This document shows, one piece after another, positions 16,005 to 24,024 of a stretch of 64,000 nt of DNA. The stretch is from Saccharothrix saharensis. Lineage in GTDB: Bacteria; Actinomycetota; Actinomycetes; Mycobacteriales; Pseudonocardiaceae. Every line of letters begins with the position of its first letter. Within the stretch, counting starts at the first letter, position 1. Both the position numbers and the translations under genes were made by a program. The notes beneath the pieces are model-generated. The model saw only the letters and a list, made by a program, of their open reading frames with translations, was not told the DNA's origin and did not search any database. Where the stretch lies: positions 8,195,386-8,259,385 of the forward strand of contig NZ_VFPP01000001.1 in assembly GCF_006716745.1 (NCBI RefSeq). Direction: 5' to 3'.

Positions 16005-16517
16005 TCACCGCACGGGCGCCGGCACGCCGGGCCACACCGCGTACGACCGGCGCTGGTACAGCAGCGGGTCGCGGTCGGTGACCTCGGCGTGCCGGACCAG
16101 GCCGATCACCACGCTGTGGTCACCGGCCTCCACGATCCGCTCGACGGTGCACTCCGCGTGGGCCCGCGTGGTGCCGGACAGCACCGGCGCGCCGCAGGCG
16201 ACCGCGGAGGGTCGCCACGGCAGGCCGGCGAACTTGTGCTCGGACCGCCCGGCGAACAGCTCGGAGGTCGCCTGCCCGCCGTCGCCGAGCACGTGCAGCA
16301 CGAAGCCCTTCGACGAGCGCAGCGCGTGCAGCGTGCGGGACCGGCGGTCCACGCACACCAGCAGCAGGGGCGGCTCCGCCGAGATCGCGGCGAACGCGTT
16401 GCACGTGAAGCCGCGCGGCGCGCCGTCCGCGTCGACGGTCGTCACCACCGCCACCGCCGTGGGGAACGACCCGAACAGGTCTCGGAACACCGCACTGCTG
16501 ACCGCCACGCTGATCAC
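16005..16517 (-). CDS. Flavin reductase partner (ActVB-like)
   Basis: A protein of about 170 residues from the flavin reductase-like FMN-binding family: FRDLFGSFPTAVAVVTTVDADG, GFTCNAFAAISAEPPLLLVCVD, SSKGFVLHVLGDG and FAGLPWRPSAVACGAPVLSGT. It would supply reduced FMN to the two-component monooxygenase at 5378. The start is uncertain among GTG 16520, 16517 and 16508; 16517 is used here. It ends 4 bp from the convergent cyclase stop. Its promoter carries degenerate SARP heptamers. Confidence 0.88.
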   Translation of the reverse strand: MISVAVSSAVFRDLFGSFPTAVAVVTTVDADGAPRGFTCNAFAAISAEPPLLLVCVDRRSRTLHALRSSKGFVLHVLGDGGQATSELFAGRSEHKFAGLPWRPSAVACGAPVLSGTTRAHAECTVERIVEAGDHSVVIGLVRHAEVTDRDPLLYQRRSYAVWPGVPAPVR

Positions 16518-16540
16518 CACTTCCGGTCGAGGTGCGGGCA

Positions 16541-16583
16541 AGTCTCGGCGGCGGCGCTGGAACGGCGGTGGAGCCGCGCTCGG
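16541..16583 (-). promoter_or_regulatory. SARP-box promoter of the flavin reductase gene (degenerate)
   Basis: Leftward: CCGAGCG (16583-16577), TCCACCG (16572-16566) and TCCAGCG (16561-16555), 11 bp apart, then 8 nt and -10 GAGACT (16546-16541). The heptamers deviate from TCGAGCG at one or two positions each, but the geometry is exact. Confidence 0.6.
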
Positions 16584-16584
16584 C

Positions 16585-16627
16585 TCCAGGGAGCGTCGAG
16601 TCCGCCTGGAGCGGCCCGCTTGAGACT
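16585..16627 (+). promoter_or_regulatory. SARP-box promoter of the acyl-CoA carboxylase operon
   Basis: TCCAGGG (16585-16591), TCGAGTC (16596-16602) and TGGAGCG (16607-16613), 11 bp apart; 8 nt; -10 GAGACT (16622-16627). The same -10 is used by the divergent flavin reductase promoter. Leader of about 25 nt to ATG 16659. Confidence 0.65.
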
Positions 16628-16658
16628 CCACCGCACTGTGCGACCGGAAGGGGTGGAC

Positions 16659-18257
16659 ATGACGATCCTGGACGACAGGTCCCTCGCGGACACCGCCGCG
16701 CGCCGGCCCGACCTGCGGGAGCGGACGGCGGAACTGGCCCGGCTGCGCGGGCGGGTGCACGAGGGACCGAGCGCCAAGGCCACCGAGGCGCAGCGGTCCA
16801 AGGGGAAGCTCACCGCCCGCGAGCGGATCGACCTGCTCTTCGACGAGGGCAGCTTCACCGAGGTGGAACCGCTGCGCCGGCACCGGGCGTCCGGCTTCGG
16901 CCTGGAGGCGCGCAGGCCGCACACCGACGGCGTGGTGACCGGCTGGGGCCTGGTGCACGGCCGCACGGTCTTCGCCTACGCGCACGACTTCCGCATCTTC
17001 GGCGGCGCGCTCGGCGAAGCGCACGCGCAGAAGATCCACAAGGTGATGGACCTGGCGGAGGCGGCCGGCGCGCCGATCGTCGGGCTGTGCGACGGCGCGG
17101 GCGCCCGCATCCAGGAGGGCGTCACGGCGCTGGCCGGGTATGGCGGGATCTTCACCCGCAACGTGCGCAACTCCGGCGTGCTGCCGCAGATCAGCGTGAT
17201 CATGGGGCCGTGCGCCGGCGGGGCGGCGTACTCGCCCGCGCTGACCGACTTCGTGTTCATGGTCCGCGACACGTCCCAGATGTTCATCACCGGGCCGGAC
17301 GTGGTGCAGGCGGTCACCGGCGAGGTGATCAGCCACGACGGGCTCGGCGGCGCGGACGTGCACGCGACCGTGTCGGGCGTGGCCGGGTTCGCCTACGACG
17401 ACGAGGAGAGCTGCTTGCAGGACGTGCGCTACCTGCTGTCGCTGCTCCCGGCCAACAACCGCGAGCTGCCGCCGCACGTGCCGTCGACCGACCCAGTGGA
17501 CCGGCGCGGTGACGCGCTGCTCGACCTGGTGCCCGCCGACCCGAGCCGCGCCTACGACGTGCGGGCGGTGATCGCCGAGGTGGTGGACGACGGCGAGTTC
17601 TTCGAGGTGCACGAGAACTGGGCGACGAACGTCGTGTGCGCCTTGTCGCGGTTGGACGGTCACGTCGTCGGCATCGTGGCCAACCAACCCGCGGCCATGG
17701 CGGGCGTGCTCGACATCGCCTCCTCGGAGAAGGCGGCGAGGTTCGTCACGACGTGCGACGCGTTCAACATCCCGCTGGTGTCCCTGGTGGACGTCCCCGG
17801 GTTCCTGCCCGGCGTCGACCAGGAGCACGGCGGCATCATCCGGCACGGCGCGAAGCTGCTGTACGCCTACTGCAACGCGACCGTGCCCCGCGTCCAGGTG
17901 ATCATGCGCAAGGCCTACGGCGGTGCCTACATCGTCATGGACTCGCGGTCGATCGGCACGGACCTGTCGTTGGCCTGGCCGGTCAACGAGATCGCCGTGA
18001 TGGGCGCGGAGGGCGCGGCGAACGTGGTGTTCCGCCGGGAGATCGAGGCCTCAGACGACCCGGCCCGCACCAGGCGCGCGCGGGTCGAGGAGTACCGCGA
18101 CGAGCTCATGCACCCCTACTACGCCGCGGAACGCGGTCTGGTGGACGACGTGATCGACCCCGCCGAGACCCGGCCGCGGCTCATCGCCGCGCTGGCGATG
18201 CTGCGCGCCAAGCACGTGCCGCAACCCGTCCGCAAGCACGGGAACCAGCCGCAGTGA
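16659..18257 (+). CDS. Acyl-CoA carboxylase beta subunit (carboxyltransferase)
   Basis: A 532-residue biotin-dependent carboxyltransferase of AccB/PccB type with N- and C-terminal crotonase-like halves. Visible signatures are CDGAGARIQEGVTALAGYG, the oxyanion-hole GPCAGGAAYSP, and in the C half VDVPGFLPG and MRKAYGGAYIVM. It transfers CO2 from carboxybiotin to acetyl-CoA or propionyl-CoA, giving malonyl- or methylmalonyl-CoA. With the epsilon and alpha genes that follow it forms a complete enzyme. Its SARP promoter indicates that extender supply is switched on with the PKS. ATG 16659 has AAGGGG 6 nt upstream. Confidence 0.94.
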   Translation: MTILDDRSLADTAARRPDLRERTAELARLRGRVHEGPSAKATEAQRSKGKLTARERIDLLFDEGSFTEVEPLRRHRASGFGLEARRPHTDGVVTGWGLVHGRTVFAYAHDFRIFGGALGEAHAQKIHKVMDLAEAAGAPIVGLCDGAGARIQEGVTALAGYGGIFTRNVRNSGVLPQISVIMGPCAGGAAYSPALTDFVFMVRDTSQMFITGPDVVQAVTGEVISHDGLGGADVHATVSGVAGFAYDDEESCLQDVRYLLSLLPANNRELPPHVPSTDPVDRRGDALLDLVPADPSRAYDVRAVIAEVVDDGEFFEVHENWATNVVCALSRLDGHVVGIVANQPAAMAGVLDIASSEKAARFVTTCDAFNIPLVSLVDVPGFLPGVDQEHGGIIRHGAKLLYAYCNATVPRVQVIMRKAYGGAYIVMDSRSIGTDLSLAWPVNEIAVMGAEGAANVVFRREIEASDDPARTRRARVEEYRDELMHPYYAAERGLVDDVIDPAETRPRLIAALAMLRAKHVPQPVRKHGNQPQ

Positions 18258-18436
18258 CCGGCATCCGGGTGGTGCGCGGCGACCCGACACCGGAGCAGGT
18301 CGCGGCGCTGACCGCGGTGCTGCTCGCCGCGCTCCGCGACCGCGCGGAACGACCGACGGCGGCCACCGCCGCGCCGTGGCCGCGTGGTCACGGCCCGGGG
18401 TGGACGTCGAGACCACTGCCGGGCTGGAGAGCCTGA
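18254..18436 (+). CDS. Acyl-CoA carboxylase epsilon subunit, short
   Basis: A 60-residue peptide starting at GTG 18254 and overlapping the beta-subunit stop (GTGA). The beginning, T-G-I-R-V-V-R-G-D-P-T-P-E-Q-V-A-A-L-T-A-V-L, is the standard epsilon-subunit motif; the C terminus ends in a Trp-rich segment (RGHGPGWTSRPLPGWRA). Epsilon subunits stabilise the alpha-beta complex in actinobacteria. Its position between beta and alpha genes supports the call. Confidence 0.85.
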   Translation: MTGIRVVRGDPTPEQVAALTAVLLAALRDRAERPTAATAAPWPRGHGPGWTSRPLPGWRA

Positions 18437-18455
18437 CGCACACCGGAGGGCACCG

Positions 18456-20207
18456 ATGACCGCACGCACCGTCCTGATCGCCAACCGGGGCGAGATCGCC
18501 GTCCGGGTGGCGCGGGCCTGCCGTGACGCCGGGCTGCGCAGCGTCGCCGTCTACGCCGACCCCGACCGCGCCGCGCCGCACGTGCGCGCCGCCGACGTGG
18601 CGTTCGCCCTCGGCGGCGACCTGCCCGCGACCAGCTACCTCGACGGCGCGAAGGTGCTGCGGGCGGCCGAGCGGTCGGGGGCGGACGCGATCCACCCCGG
18701 CTACGGCTTCCTGTCCGAGAACGCCGACTTCGCCCAGTCCGTGCTGGACGCGGGTCTGCTGTGGATCGGCCCGCCGCCGCACGCCATCCGCGCGCTCGGC
18801 GACAAGGTAGCGGCCCGCCGCATCGCGCACCGCGTGGGTGCTCCGCTGGTCGCGGGCACACCGGAACCGGTCACCGGGCCGGGCGAGGTCCTGGAGTTCG
18901 CCCGCGCGCACGGGCTGCCGGTCGCCGTCAAAGCCGCCCACGGCGGTGGTGGCCGCGGTCTGAAGGTCGCGCGGACGATGGCCGGAATCCCGGAGCTGTT
19001 CGACTCCGCGGTGCGCGAGGCGACCCAGGCGTTCGGGTCCGGCGAGTGCTTCGTCGAGCGCTACCTCGACCGGCCGCGGCACGTCGAGACGCAGTGCCTG
19101 GCCGACCGCCACGGGACCGTGGTGGTCGTGTCGACGAGGGACTGCAGCCTGCAACGACGGCACCAGAAGCTGGTGGAGGAGGCGCCCGCGCCGTTCCTCA
19201 CCGATCGGCAGCGCGAGCGGCTGGTGTCGGCGTCCAAGGCGATCCTGCGCGAGGCCGGGTACGTCGGCGCGGGCACCTGCGAGTTCCTGGTCGGCCAGGA
19301 CGGCACGGTGTCGTTCCTGGAGGTCAACACCAGGTTGCAGGTGGAGCACCCGGTGACCGAGGAGGTCACCGGCGTCGACCTGGTCCGGGAGATGATCCGC
19401 GTCGCCGAGGGCGAGCCGTTGGGGTACGAGGAGGTGCCGTCGCGCGGGCACTCGATCGAGTTCCGGATCAACGGCGAGGACCCGGGCCGGGGCTTCCTGC
19501 CCGCGCCGGGGACGATCACGCGGTGGGTCGTGCCCGGCGGTCCCGGTGTGCGCGTCGACGCCGGGGTCGAGGCGGGCTCGGTGGTCGGCCCGGCGTGGGA
19601 CTCCCTGCTGGCCAAGCTCGTGGTCACCGGCAGCACCCGGGAGCAGGCGCTGCGCCGGGCGCACCGGGCGTTGCTGGAGTTCGAGGTCGACGGCGTGCCG
19701 ACCACCCTGCCGTTCCACCGGTCGGTCGTGCGCGACGCGGCGTTCGCCCCGGAGCTCGACGGCCGGGACGACGCGTTCGACGTGCACACCCGGTGGATCG
19801 AGACCGAGTACGTCAACGCCGTCCCGCCGTTCGAGGCGACGTCCGGTGACGTCGAGGCGCCGGCTCGGCGGACCGTCGTGGTGGAGGTCGGGGGACGGCG
19901 GCTCGACGTGACGCTGCCCGCGTCCCTCGGCGGCGCGCCCGTGCCCCGGCCGCCCCGCCGCGCGGCCGGGCGGGGGAAGGCGGCGGTCAGCGGGTACGCG
20001 GTGGTCGCGCCGATGCAGGGCACGGTGGTGCGGGTCGCGGTCGGCGACGGCGCGGAGGTGGCGGAGGGCGACCTGATCGCCGTGCTGGAGGCGATGAAGA
20101 TGGAACAGCCGTTGCACGCCCACCGCGCGGGGACGGTCACCGGGTTGGCGGCGCTCGTGGGTGCGACGGTCTCGGGCGGCGACGTCGTCTGCGAGATCCG
20201 CGACTGA
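18456..20207 (+). CDS. Acyl-CoA carboxylase alpha subunit (biotin carboxylase + BCCP)
   Basis: A 583-residue fusion of biotin carboxylase (residues 1-450; ATP-grasp motifs AAHGGGGRGLKVAR and FLEVNTRLQVEHPVTEEV) and a C-terminal biotin carboxyl carrier domain (about 510-583) with the biotinyl-lysine motif EAMKMEQP. It carboxylates its own biotin using ATP and bicarbonate. ATG 18456 has GGAGGG upstream. A cluster-located alpha subunit suggests a dedicated malonyl-CoA (or methylmalonyl-CoA) supply rather than dependence on the housekeeping enzyme. Confidence 0.95.
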   Translation: MTARTVLIANRGEIAVRVARACRDAGLRSVAVYADPDRAAPHVRAADVAFALGGDLPATSYLDGAKVLRAAERSGADAIHPGYGFLSENADFAQSVLDAGLLWIGPPPHAIRALGDKVAARRIAHRVGAPLVAGTPEPVTGPGEVLEFARAHGLPVAVKAAHGGGGRGLKVARTMAGIPELFDSAVREATQAFGSGECFVERYLDRPRHVETQCLADRHGTVVVVSTRDCSLQRRHQKLVEEAPAPFLTDRQRERLVSASKAILREAGYVGAGTCEFLVGQDGTVSFLEVNTRLQVEHPVTEEVTGVDLVREMIRVAEGEPLGYEEVPSRGHSIEFRINGEDPGRGFLPAPGTITRWVVPGGPGVRVDAGVEAGSVVGPAWDSLLAKLVVTGSTREQALRRAHRALLEFEVDGVPTTLPFHRSVVRDAAFAPELDGRDDAFDVHTRWIETEYVNAVPPFEATSGDVEAPARRTVVVEVGGRRLDVTLPASLGGAPVPRPPRRAAGRGKAAVSGYAVVAPMQGTVVRVAVGDGAEVAEGDLIAVLEAMKMEQPLHAHRAGTVTGLAALVGATVSGGDVVCEIRD

Positions 20208-20453
20208 CCGGTGAACGGTGCCGGCGACGTCGTGCGGCCGACGACGTCGTGCGGCCGGGGTCGCTCGGTCGGGGCGGTCGGGGACCGCTTCGCTGCCTCG
20301 GCCCACCGGGACGGTGGTCCACGTCAGCCTCGTGCACCTCGGCGTAACGGAGGTGGACCCGCCCGACGGCGGGACCGCGACCATCCGCTGGGGTGAGGTC
20401 CCGACCTGCGAGAGTGCCTGAAACGCCCCATCCGGCGAGCGGGAGCCGGTAAC

Positions 20454-21617
20454 GTGCCGTTCCGCACGAGTGCTCGGGGGGCGGGGCGAGGTGGGGGCGT
20501 GCCGGGGCAGGCGGAACTGGTGCTGCGGCGGTTCGGCCGGCGGTACGCGGTGCTGGTGCGGCTGCTGACGCTGCTGCCCGTCTGCGCCATCGCCCTGCTC
20601 CGGGTGACGCCGGAGCACCTGGCGGCGACCGCGGTCACGATCGGCGTCGCCGCGCTGTGGACCTGCGCGTACGCGTGGTGGCTGCCGAGGACTCCCGGCA
20701 CCGCGCCGGTCGTCGTGGACGTGGTGGTGTTGCTCGGCGTGTGCCTGAGCGCGTACCCGACCGACGCGATCGACCACCGCAACGTCGGCTGGATCAGGCT
20801 CCTCGTCACGTTCGCGTGCGTGACCTACCAGTGGCACACCTCACCGCGGGCGGGCGTCGCCGCGGCCCTGGTGGTCGACGGCGCGATGCTGGTCGTCACC
20901 ACCACGGGTGGCGCGGACGGCGACGTGGTGCTCTCGCAGGCGTGGGTGCTGGTCGCCACCGCGCTGTCCCGGGCCGCGTGGCTCCTCGTCCGGCGGGCCG
21001 CCGAACGGGCCGACCGGATGGCCGCCGACGCGGCGCGGGCCGAGCGGGAGTCGTCGGTCGCCGCCGCCGTGCGCGCCGAGGAACGCGAGTTCGCGGCGTC
21101 GCTGCACGACACCGCCGCCGCGACGCTGCTGATGGTCGGCAGCGGGCAGGTGCGCGAGGACAGCGCCTGGCTGGCCGCGCAGGCGCGCCGCGACCTGGAC
21201 CGGCTGCGCTCGGGCGGCACCGGCGGTGCCCGGCACACCGACCTCGTGCGGCTGCTGCACGCCGAGGTCGAGGCCGTGCACCTGGACGTCGAGCTGGACG
21301 CCCCCGAACGGCTCGTGCTGCCGTCCGACGTGGCGGCGGTGTTCGCCGACGCGACCCGGGAAGCGCTCAACAACGTGCGGCGGCACGCGGGCACCTCGCG
21401 GGCGTCCATCCGGCTCGGCGGCGACGAGCGGCGGCTCGCGCTCGACGTCGCCGACCGCGGTCGGGGGTTCTCGCCCGACGCCGTCCCGGCCACGCGGCGC
21501 GGGCTGCGGGAGTCGGTGCACGGCCGGTTGCGCCGCATCGGCGGCACGGCGACGGTCCGGTCCACCCTCGGCACGGGCACCGTCGTCCGGCTGGAGTGGG
21601 GTGATGGCGGTGAGTGA
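20454..21617 (+). CDS. Sensor histidine kinase, NarL/DesK class
   Basis: A 387-residue membrane kinase. It has about five hydrophobic segments (residues 33-50, 56-76, 84-100, 113-130, 133-180), then the HisKA_3 phosphoacceptor box EFAASLHDTAAATLL with His218. The ATPase domain has REALNNVRRHAGTSRASI (N box) and LDVADRGRGFSPDAV plus GLRESVHGRLRRIGGTATV. GTG 20454 follows GGGAG. Overlaps the next gene by 14 nt. The preceding 246-bp gap holds only a direct repeat of about 16 bp (20225-20257). The signal sensed is unknown. Confidence 0.88.
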   Translation: MPFRTSARGAGRGGGVPGQAELVLRRFGRRYAVLVRLLTLLPVCAIALLRVTPEHLAATAVTIGVAALWTCAYAWWLPRTPGTAPVVVDVVVLLGVCLSAYPTDAIDHRNVGWIRLLVTFACVTYQWHTSPRAGVAAALVVDGAMLVVTTTGGADGDVVLSQAWVLVATALSRAAWLLVRRAAERADRMAADAARAERESSVAAAVRAEEREFAASLHDTAAATLLMVGSGQVREDSAWLAAQARRDLDRLRSGGTGGARHTDLVRLLHAEVEAVHLDVELDAPERLVLPSDVAAVFADATREALNNVRRHAGTSRASIRLGGDERRLALDVADRGRGFSPDAVPATRRGLRESVHGRLRRIGGTATVRSTLGTGTVVRLEWGDGGE

Positions 21618-22719
21618 CGTCGTCGGCCACCAGGCGCGGGCGCAGCTGCTGTTCGGCTTGCGCGTGGCGACCGCGCTGGTCGGCGCGGTGGTCGTGGGCG
21701 GGCTCGGACTGGGCAACCTGGTGCGCCGCTGGGAGTCCCACGACCTGCCGCTCGCGCAGGTGGCGGCGTTCGCGGTGCTGGCGGCCGTGATCGCGGTGGA
21801 AGCCGTGCTGCTGGCCCGGCGCCGATCGTGGGGGCGGTGGGGCCCGCTCGCCGTCGCGGCGGTGCTGGCGGCGTTCGCGCTGGCCACGGTGACGCTGCCG
21901 GAGGGGCGCACCGCGTCCGCGGTGGACTGGGCGTTCGGCGCGGCCAACTGGGTCGGCCTCGTGGTGCTGCTGGAACGCCCGCTGTGGACGGTGGTGGCGT
22001 TCCTGGCGGCCCACGAGTCGATCGCCCTGGTGAACCTGCTGCTGGTCGCCGACGTCGACAAGGGCGACCTGGCCCGGCTCGCGACCGGCTCGGTCAACGT
22101 GATCGGTTTCCCGTTGTGCGTCGCCGTGGTGGCCTCCGTGCTGCACCGGCTCGGCGCGGAGGCGGCCGCCGCGTGCGCGGTCGTGGAACGGGTGCGGACC
22201 GCGGACGCCGTCGCGGCCGAGTCCCACCGGCGCAGGCAGCAGCGGTTCGCCGAGCTGTCCGCGGGCACGATCCCGCTGCTGGCGGGGCTCGCGGACGGCT
22301 CGCTCAGCCCCGAGGACGCCGCGGTCCAGCGGCGCAGCGCGATCGAGGCCGCGCGGGTGCGGCGGCTGTGCGCCGAGACCGACGTGGTGACCAACCCGTT
22401 GCTGCACGAACTGCGCCACTGCGCGGACATCGCCGACCGCAAGGGCGTCGTGGTGGAGCTGGAGGCGCGCGGCCACTGGCCGACGCCGCCCGTCGCCGTC
22501 CGGCGCGACCTGACCGACGCCGCGCTCACCGCGCTGGCCACCGCCGGGTCGTGGGCGAGGGTCACGGTGGTCGGCGACGACGACCTGGTGTCGGTCAATG
22601 TCGTCGCGGACTGCGACGACGTCGTGCCGCCGCGCCCGTCGACGCCCGGCGTGCGGGTCGAGCTGCTCGGTCACGGCACGACGACCTGGGTGGAGGCGAC
22701 GTGGCAACCGACGGCGTGA
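21604..22719 (+). CDS. Membrane sensor-like protein, degenerate histidine kinase
   Basis: A 371-residue protein with six or seven predicted membrane segments (residues about 15-195) followed by a cytoplasmic region shaped like a kinase but lacking a clear H box and the N/G ATP-binding boxes. The segment around RRRQQRFAELSAGTIPLLAGLADG stands where a phosphoacceptor helix would be. It is translationally coupled to the intact kinase upstream and the response regulator downstream. It may serve as a co-sensor or heterodimer partner. ATG 21604. Confidence 0.75.
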   Translation: MAVSDVVGHQARAQLLFGLRVATALVGAVVVGGLGLGNLVRRWESHDLPLAQVAAFAVLAAVIAVEAVLLARRRSWGRWGPLAVAAVLAAFALATVTLPEGRTASAVDWAFGAANWVGLVVLLERPLWTVVAFLAAHESIALVNLLLVADVDKGDLARLATGSVNVIGFPLCVAVVASVLHRLGAEAAAACAVVERVRTADAVAAESHRRRQQRFAELSAGTIPLLAGLADGSLSPEDAAVQRRSAIEAARVRRLCAETDVVTNPLLHELRHCADIADRKGVVVELEARGHWPTPPVAVRRDLTDAALTALATAGSWARVTVVGDDDLVSVNVVADCDDVVPPRPSTPGVRVELLGHGTTTWVEATWQPTA

Positions 22720-23378
22720 TCACGGCGGTGATCGTGGACGACCACGCGGCGATCACCGCGGGCGTCCGGTACTGGTGCGAGCAGGCCGTGCCGCCGATCC
22801 ACCTGGTCGACGCGGGAGCCAGGCTCGCCGCCGTGTGGACCGGGCCCGGCGCCGCCGCCGACGTGGTGGTCTTCGACCTGGAGCTGGTGCCCGGCCGGCC
22901 CGACTTCGCCGAGCTGCGCAGGCTGGTCGACCACGGTCGGCGCGTCGTCGTGTACTCCCAGCACGCGGACGCGGCCACCGCGCTCAAGTGCGTTGACCTC
23001 GGTGCGTTGGCCTACCTGACCAAGCGCGAGGGCCTGGACCACCTGATCCCCGCCCTCCGCGCCGCCGCACAGGGCCTGCCGTACACCGCGCCGTCGCTGT
23101 CGGGTGCGCTGGCCGCGGACGACGCACCCGACCGGCCGCGGCTGTCGCCGCGCGAGGCGGAGGTGCTGCGGGCGTGGTTCACCTCGTCGTCCAAGGAACT
23201 CGTCGCCGCCAAGCTCAACATCACGGTCAAGACCGTCGACACGCACATCGCCCGCGCGCGGGTGAAGTACGCCAACGCCGGGCGGACGGCGCGCACCAAG
23301 AGCGAGCTGGTGAGCCGGGCGCTGGACGACGGGCTCGTGACGCTCGCCGAGCTCAACCGGTCCGACACCCCGGGATGA
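22701..23378 (+). CDS. LuxR/NarL-family response regulator
   Basis: A 225-residue regulator with a receiver domain (acidic pair VDDH near residue 14, phosphoacceptor Asp in VVVFDLELV, Ser in VVVYSQHADA, Lys in YLTKREGLDHL). The C-terminal LuxR-type HTH reads LSPREAEVLRAWFTSSSKELVAAKLNITVKTVDTHIARARVKYA. GTG 22701 has GGAGG 5 nt upstream and overlaps the preceding stop by 19 nt. Target promoters are unknown; the locus lies between the carboxylase operon and the STAS gene. Confidence 0.9.
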   Translation: MATDGVITAVIVDDHAAITAGVRYWCEQAVPPIHLVDAGARLAAVWTGPGAAADVVVFDLELVPGRPDFAELRRLVDHGRRVVVYSQHADAATALKCVDLGALAYLTKREGLDHLIPALRAAAQGLPYTAPSLSGALAADDAPDRPRLSPREAEVLRAWFTSSSKELVAAKLNITVKTVDTHIARARVKYANAGRTARTKSELVSRALDDGLVTLAELNRSDTPG

Positions 23379-23383
23379 GGCGT

Positions 23384-23409
23384 CGCTGTCGGGCGTTCAC
23401 CCGACAGCG
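23384..23409 (+). terminator. Hairpin terminator of the two-component operon
   Basis: A 10-bp perfect stem (arms 23384-23393 and 23400-23409, arm CGCTGTCGGG) with 6-nt loop, 6 bp after the response regulator stop. Confidence 0.7.
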
Positions 23410-23496
23410 GGACGACCCGCACCCGCGTACGGTCGGCACGCGGTGGCCGCCCGCGCACCGCGCCTTCGCGGGGTGGGCGCGGTGGGCGGTCCCCGG

Positions 23497-23892
23497 CTAC
23501 CGGAGGGGTGTGGACAGGTCGTCGACCCGCACGGCCGCCAGCGCGTCCCGCACGGTGGGGTGGATGGTGACCAGGCGGCGCACGTCGGTGATCTCGAGGG
23601 GCCGCAGGACGGCACGCCGGTCGGTCGCCACGGCCAGCGCCACGCCGCGGTCCGCGGCCTCCACCACCGTCTCGACCACCAGTTGGATGCCGGTCGAGCC
23701 GAAGAAGTCGACCCCGGTCAGGTCGAGGACGAGGCCGGTGGGCCGCCGGTCGAGCTGGTCGGCCACCGCGGCCCGGATCGACTGGTCGCAGGCCATGTCG
23801 ATCTCACCGGCGACCTCGACCACGGCGACGCCGCCGTGGTGGTGGACCCGGGTGGTGGTGGGGGTGGTGGTGTCGTTGCCGAACTCGCCCAT
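23497..23892 (-). CDS. STAS-domain anti-anti-sigma factor
   Basis: A 131-residue STAS protein with the phosphorylatable serine motif LDLTGVDFFGSTGIQLVVE (Ser in DFFGSTG), as in RsbV/SpoIIAA. It would bind an anti-sigma kinase and free a sigma factor when dephosphorylated. ATG 23892 has GAGGAG upstream. A close paralogue lies at 47795-48199, and both share an identical 48-bp upstream element. No anti-sigma gene is adjacent. Confidence 0.88.
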   Translation of the reverse strand: MGEFGNDTTTPTTTRVHHHGGVAVVEVAGEIDMACDQSIRAAVADQLDRRPTGLVLDLTGVDFFGSTGIQLVVETVVEAADRGVALAVATDRRAVLRPLEITDVRRLVTIHPTVRDALAAVRVDDLSTPLR

Positions 23893-23908
23893 CGGGCACT
23901 CCTCGGGC

Positions 23909-23956
23909 TGGTACGAGAACCAACAACCGAGCTTCTGCTCAACCCGAATCGTCGCT
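23909..23956 (-). promoter_or_regulatory. 48-bp element upstream of STAS gene 1, identical to 48215-48262
   Basis: All 48 bp from 23909 to 23956 are identical to 48215-48262, both at the same position relative to a leftward STAS gene. Leftward reading contains GGGTTGAGC-AGAA-GCTCGG (a GAGC/GCTC mini-palindrome) followed by two further GGTT boxes. It is probably a promoter for a shared alternative sigma factor or an operator. I cannot name the consensus. Confidence 0.7.
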
Positions 23957-24024
23957 CCGCGCTGGGTGGTCGTGCGGCTGGACACCTTCGACGGTACGCC
24001 GGCGGTGGCGCCACGACCAGGTCG

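Noticed and set aside
20225..20257. Direct repeat before the histidine kinase as an attachment or integration site
   Set aside because: Just two adjacent copies of about 16 bp without tRNA or integrase; probably simple sequence slippage.
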